DNA of 64,000 nucleotides, from assembly GCF_964355755.1 (NCBI RefSeq), contig NC_092680.1:6551001-6615000 (forward strand), given 5' to 3'. Position 1 is the first letter of the stretch. Each line of letters begins with the position of its first letter. Both the position numbers and the translations under genes were made by a program. The notes under the pieces are model-generated. The model did not search any database, was not told the origin of the DNA, and worked only from the letters and a program-made list of their open reading frames with translations. Shown here in pieces: positions 40,981 to 64,000 of this stretch. Origin of the DNA: Antedon mediterranea. Its lineage: Eukaryota > Echinodermata > Crinoidea > Comatulida > Antedonidae.

Positions 40981-64000
<23,020 letters not shown>

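Overview
This is eukaryotic nuclear DNA, AT-rich and intron-rich, most likely from a marine invertebrate. The two host genes, the several tRNA-derived SINEs, the CR1/Jockey-like and L1/Tx1-like LINE fragments and a virus-like type-B DNA polymerase relic would suit an invertebrate deuterostome such as an echinoderm. That taxonomic guess is inference; no rRNA or mitochondrial marker is present.

Layout. (1) 3922-24535, plus strand: a SWEET sugar transporter (SLC50 family). Five coding exons are visible, phase-compatible and in order; the first coding exon (start codon and most of TM1) is not in the window. A degenerate 5'-truncated LINE (1400-2955) lies upstream of the first visible exon. The introns hold a foldback MITE family, a 255-bp tandem duplication, tRNA-SINEs, a Penelope-like motif and three tiny hairpin insertions. 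(2) 24536-40980: about 16 kb between the convergent 3' ends of the two host genes. It is packed with mobile and satellite DNA: a TTAA-flanked-type MITE just upstream in the last SWEET intron, a fourth hairpin insertion, a 5-kb inverted-repeat pair enclosing a decayed minus-strand LINE and a Tx1/L1-type LINE with clear target-site duplications, a ~104-bp minisatellite (31505-32525), a ~195-bp satellite whose every unit carries a long palindrome (33300-34775), a LINE relic (34813-35545), a broken virus-like PolB plus P-loop ATPase segment (35755-37460, minus), and a ~75-bp repeat (37780-38075). (3) 40981 to the right edge, minus strand: the corepressor Groucho/TLE. Seventeen well-supported coding exons plus one candidate 14-bp microexon encode about 711 residues, from the second half of the Q domain through GP, CcN, SP and the full seven-bladed WD40 propeller to a stop at 40981-40983. 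The N-terminal exons lie beyond position 64000.

The two host genes are ordinary conserved animal genes and do not form a functional pair. The most striking unexplained signal is a set of four miniature foldbacks (28-40 bp, CA...TG ends) at 14865, 16742, 21377 and 26068. Each is flanked flush by a perfect 7-bp direct repeat of different sequence, as expected of insertions by an unidentified mobilising activity. Second is the palindrome-bearing satellite, which has a solo diverged copy 4 kb away. Groucho also has an unusual 29-residue Arg-(Asp/Glu) alternating tract.
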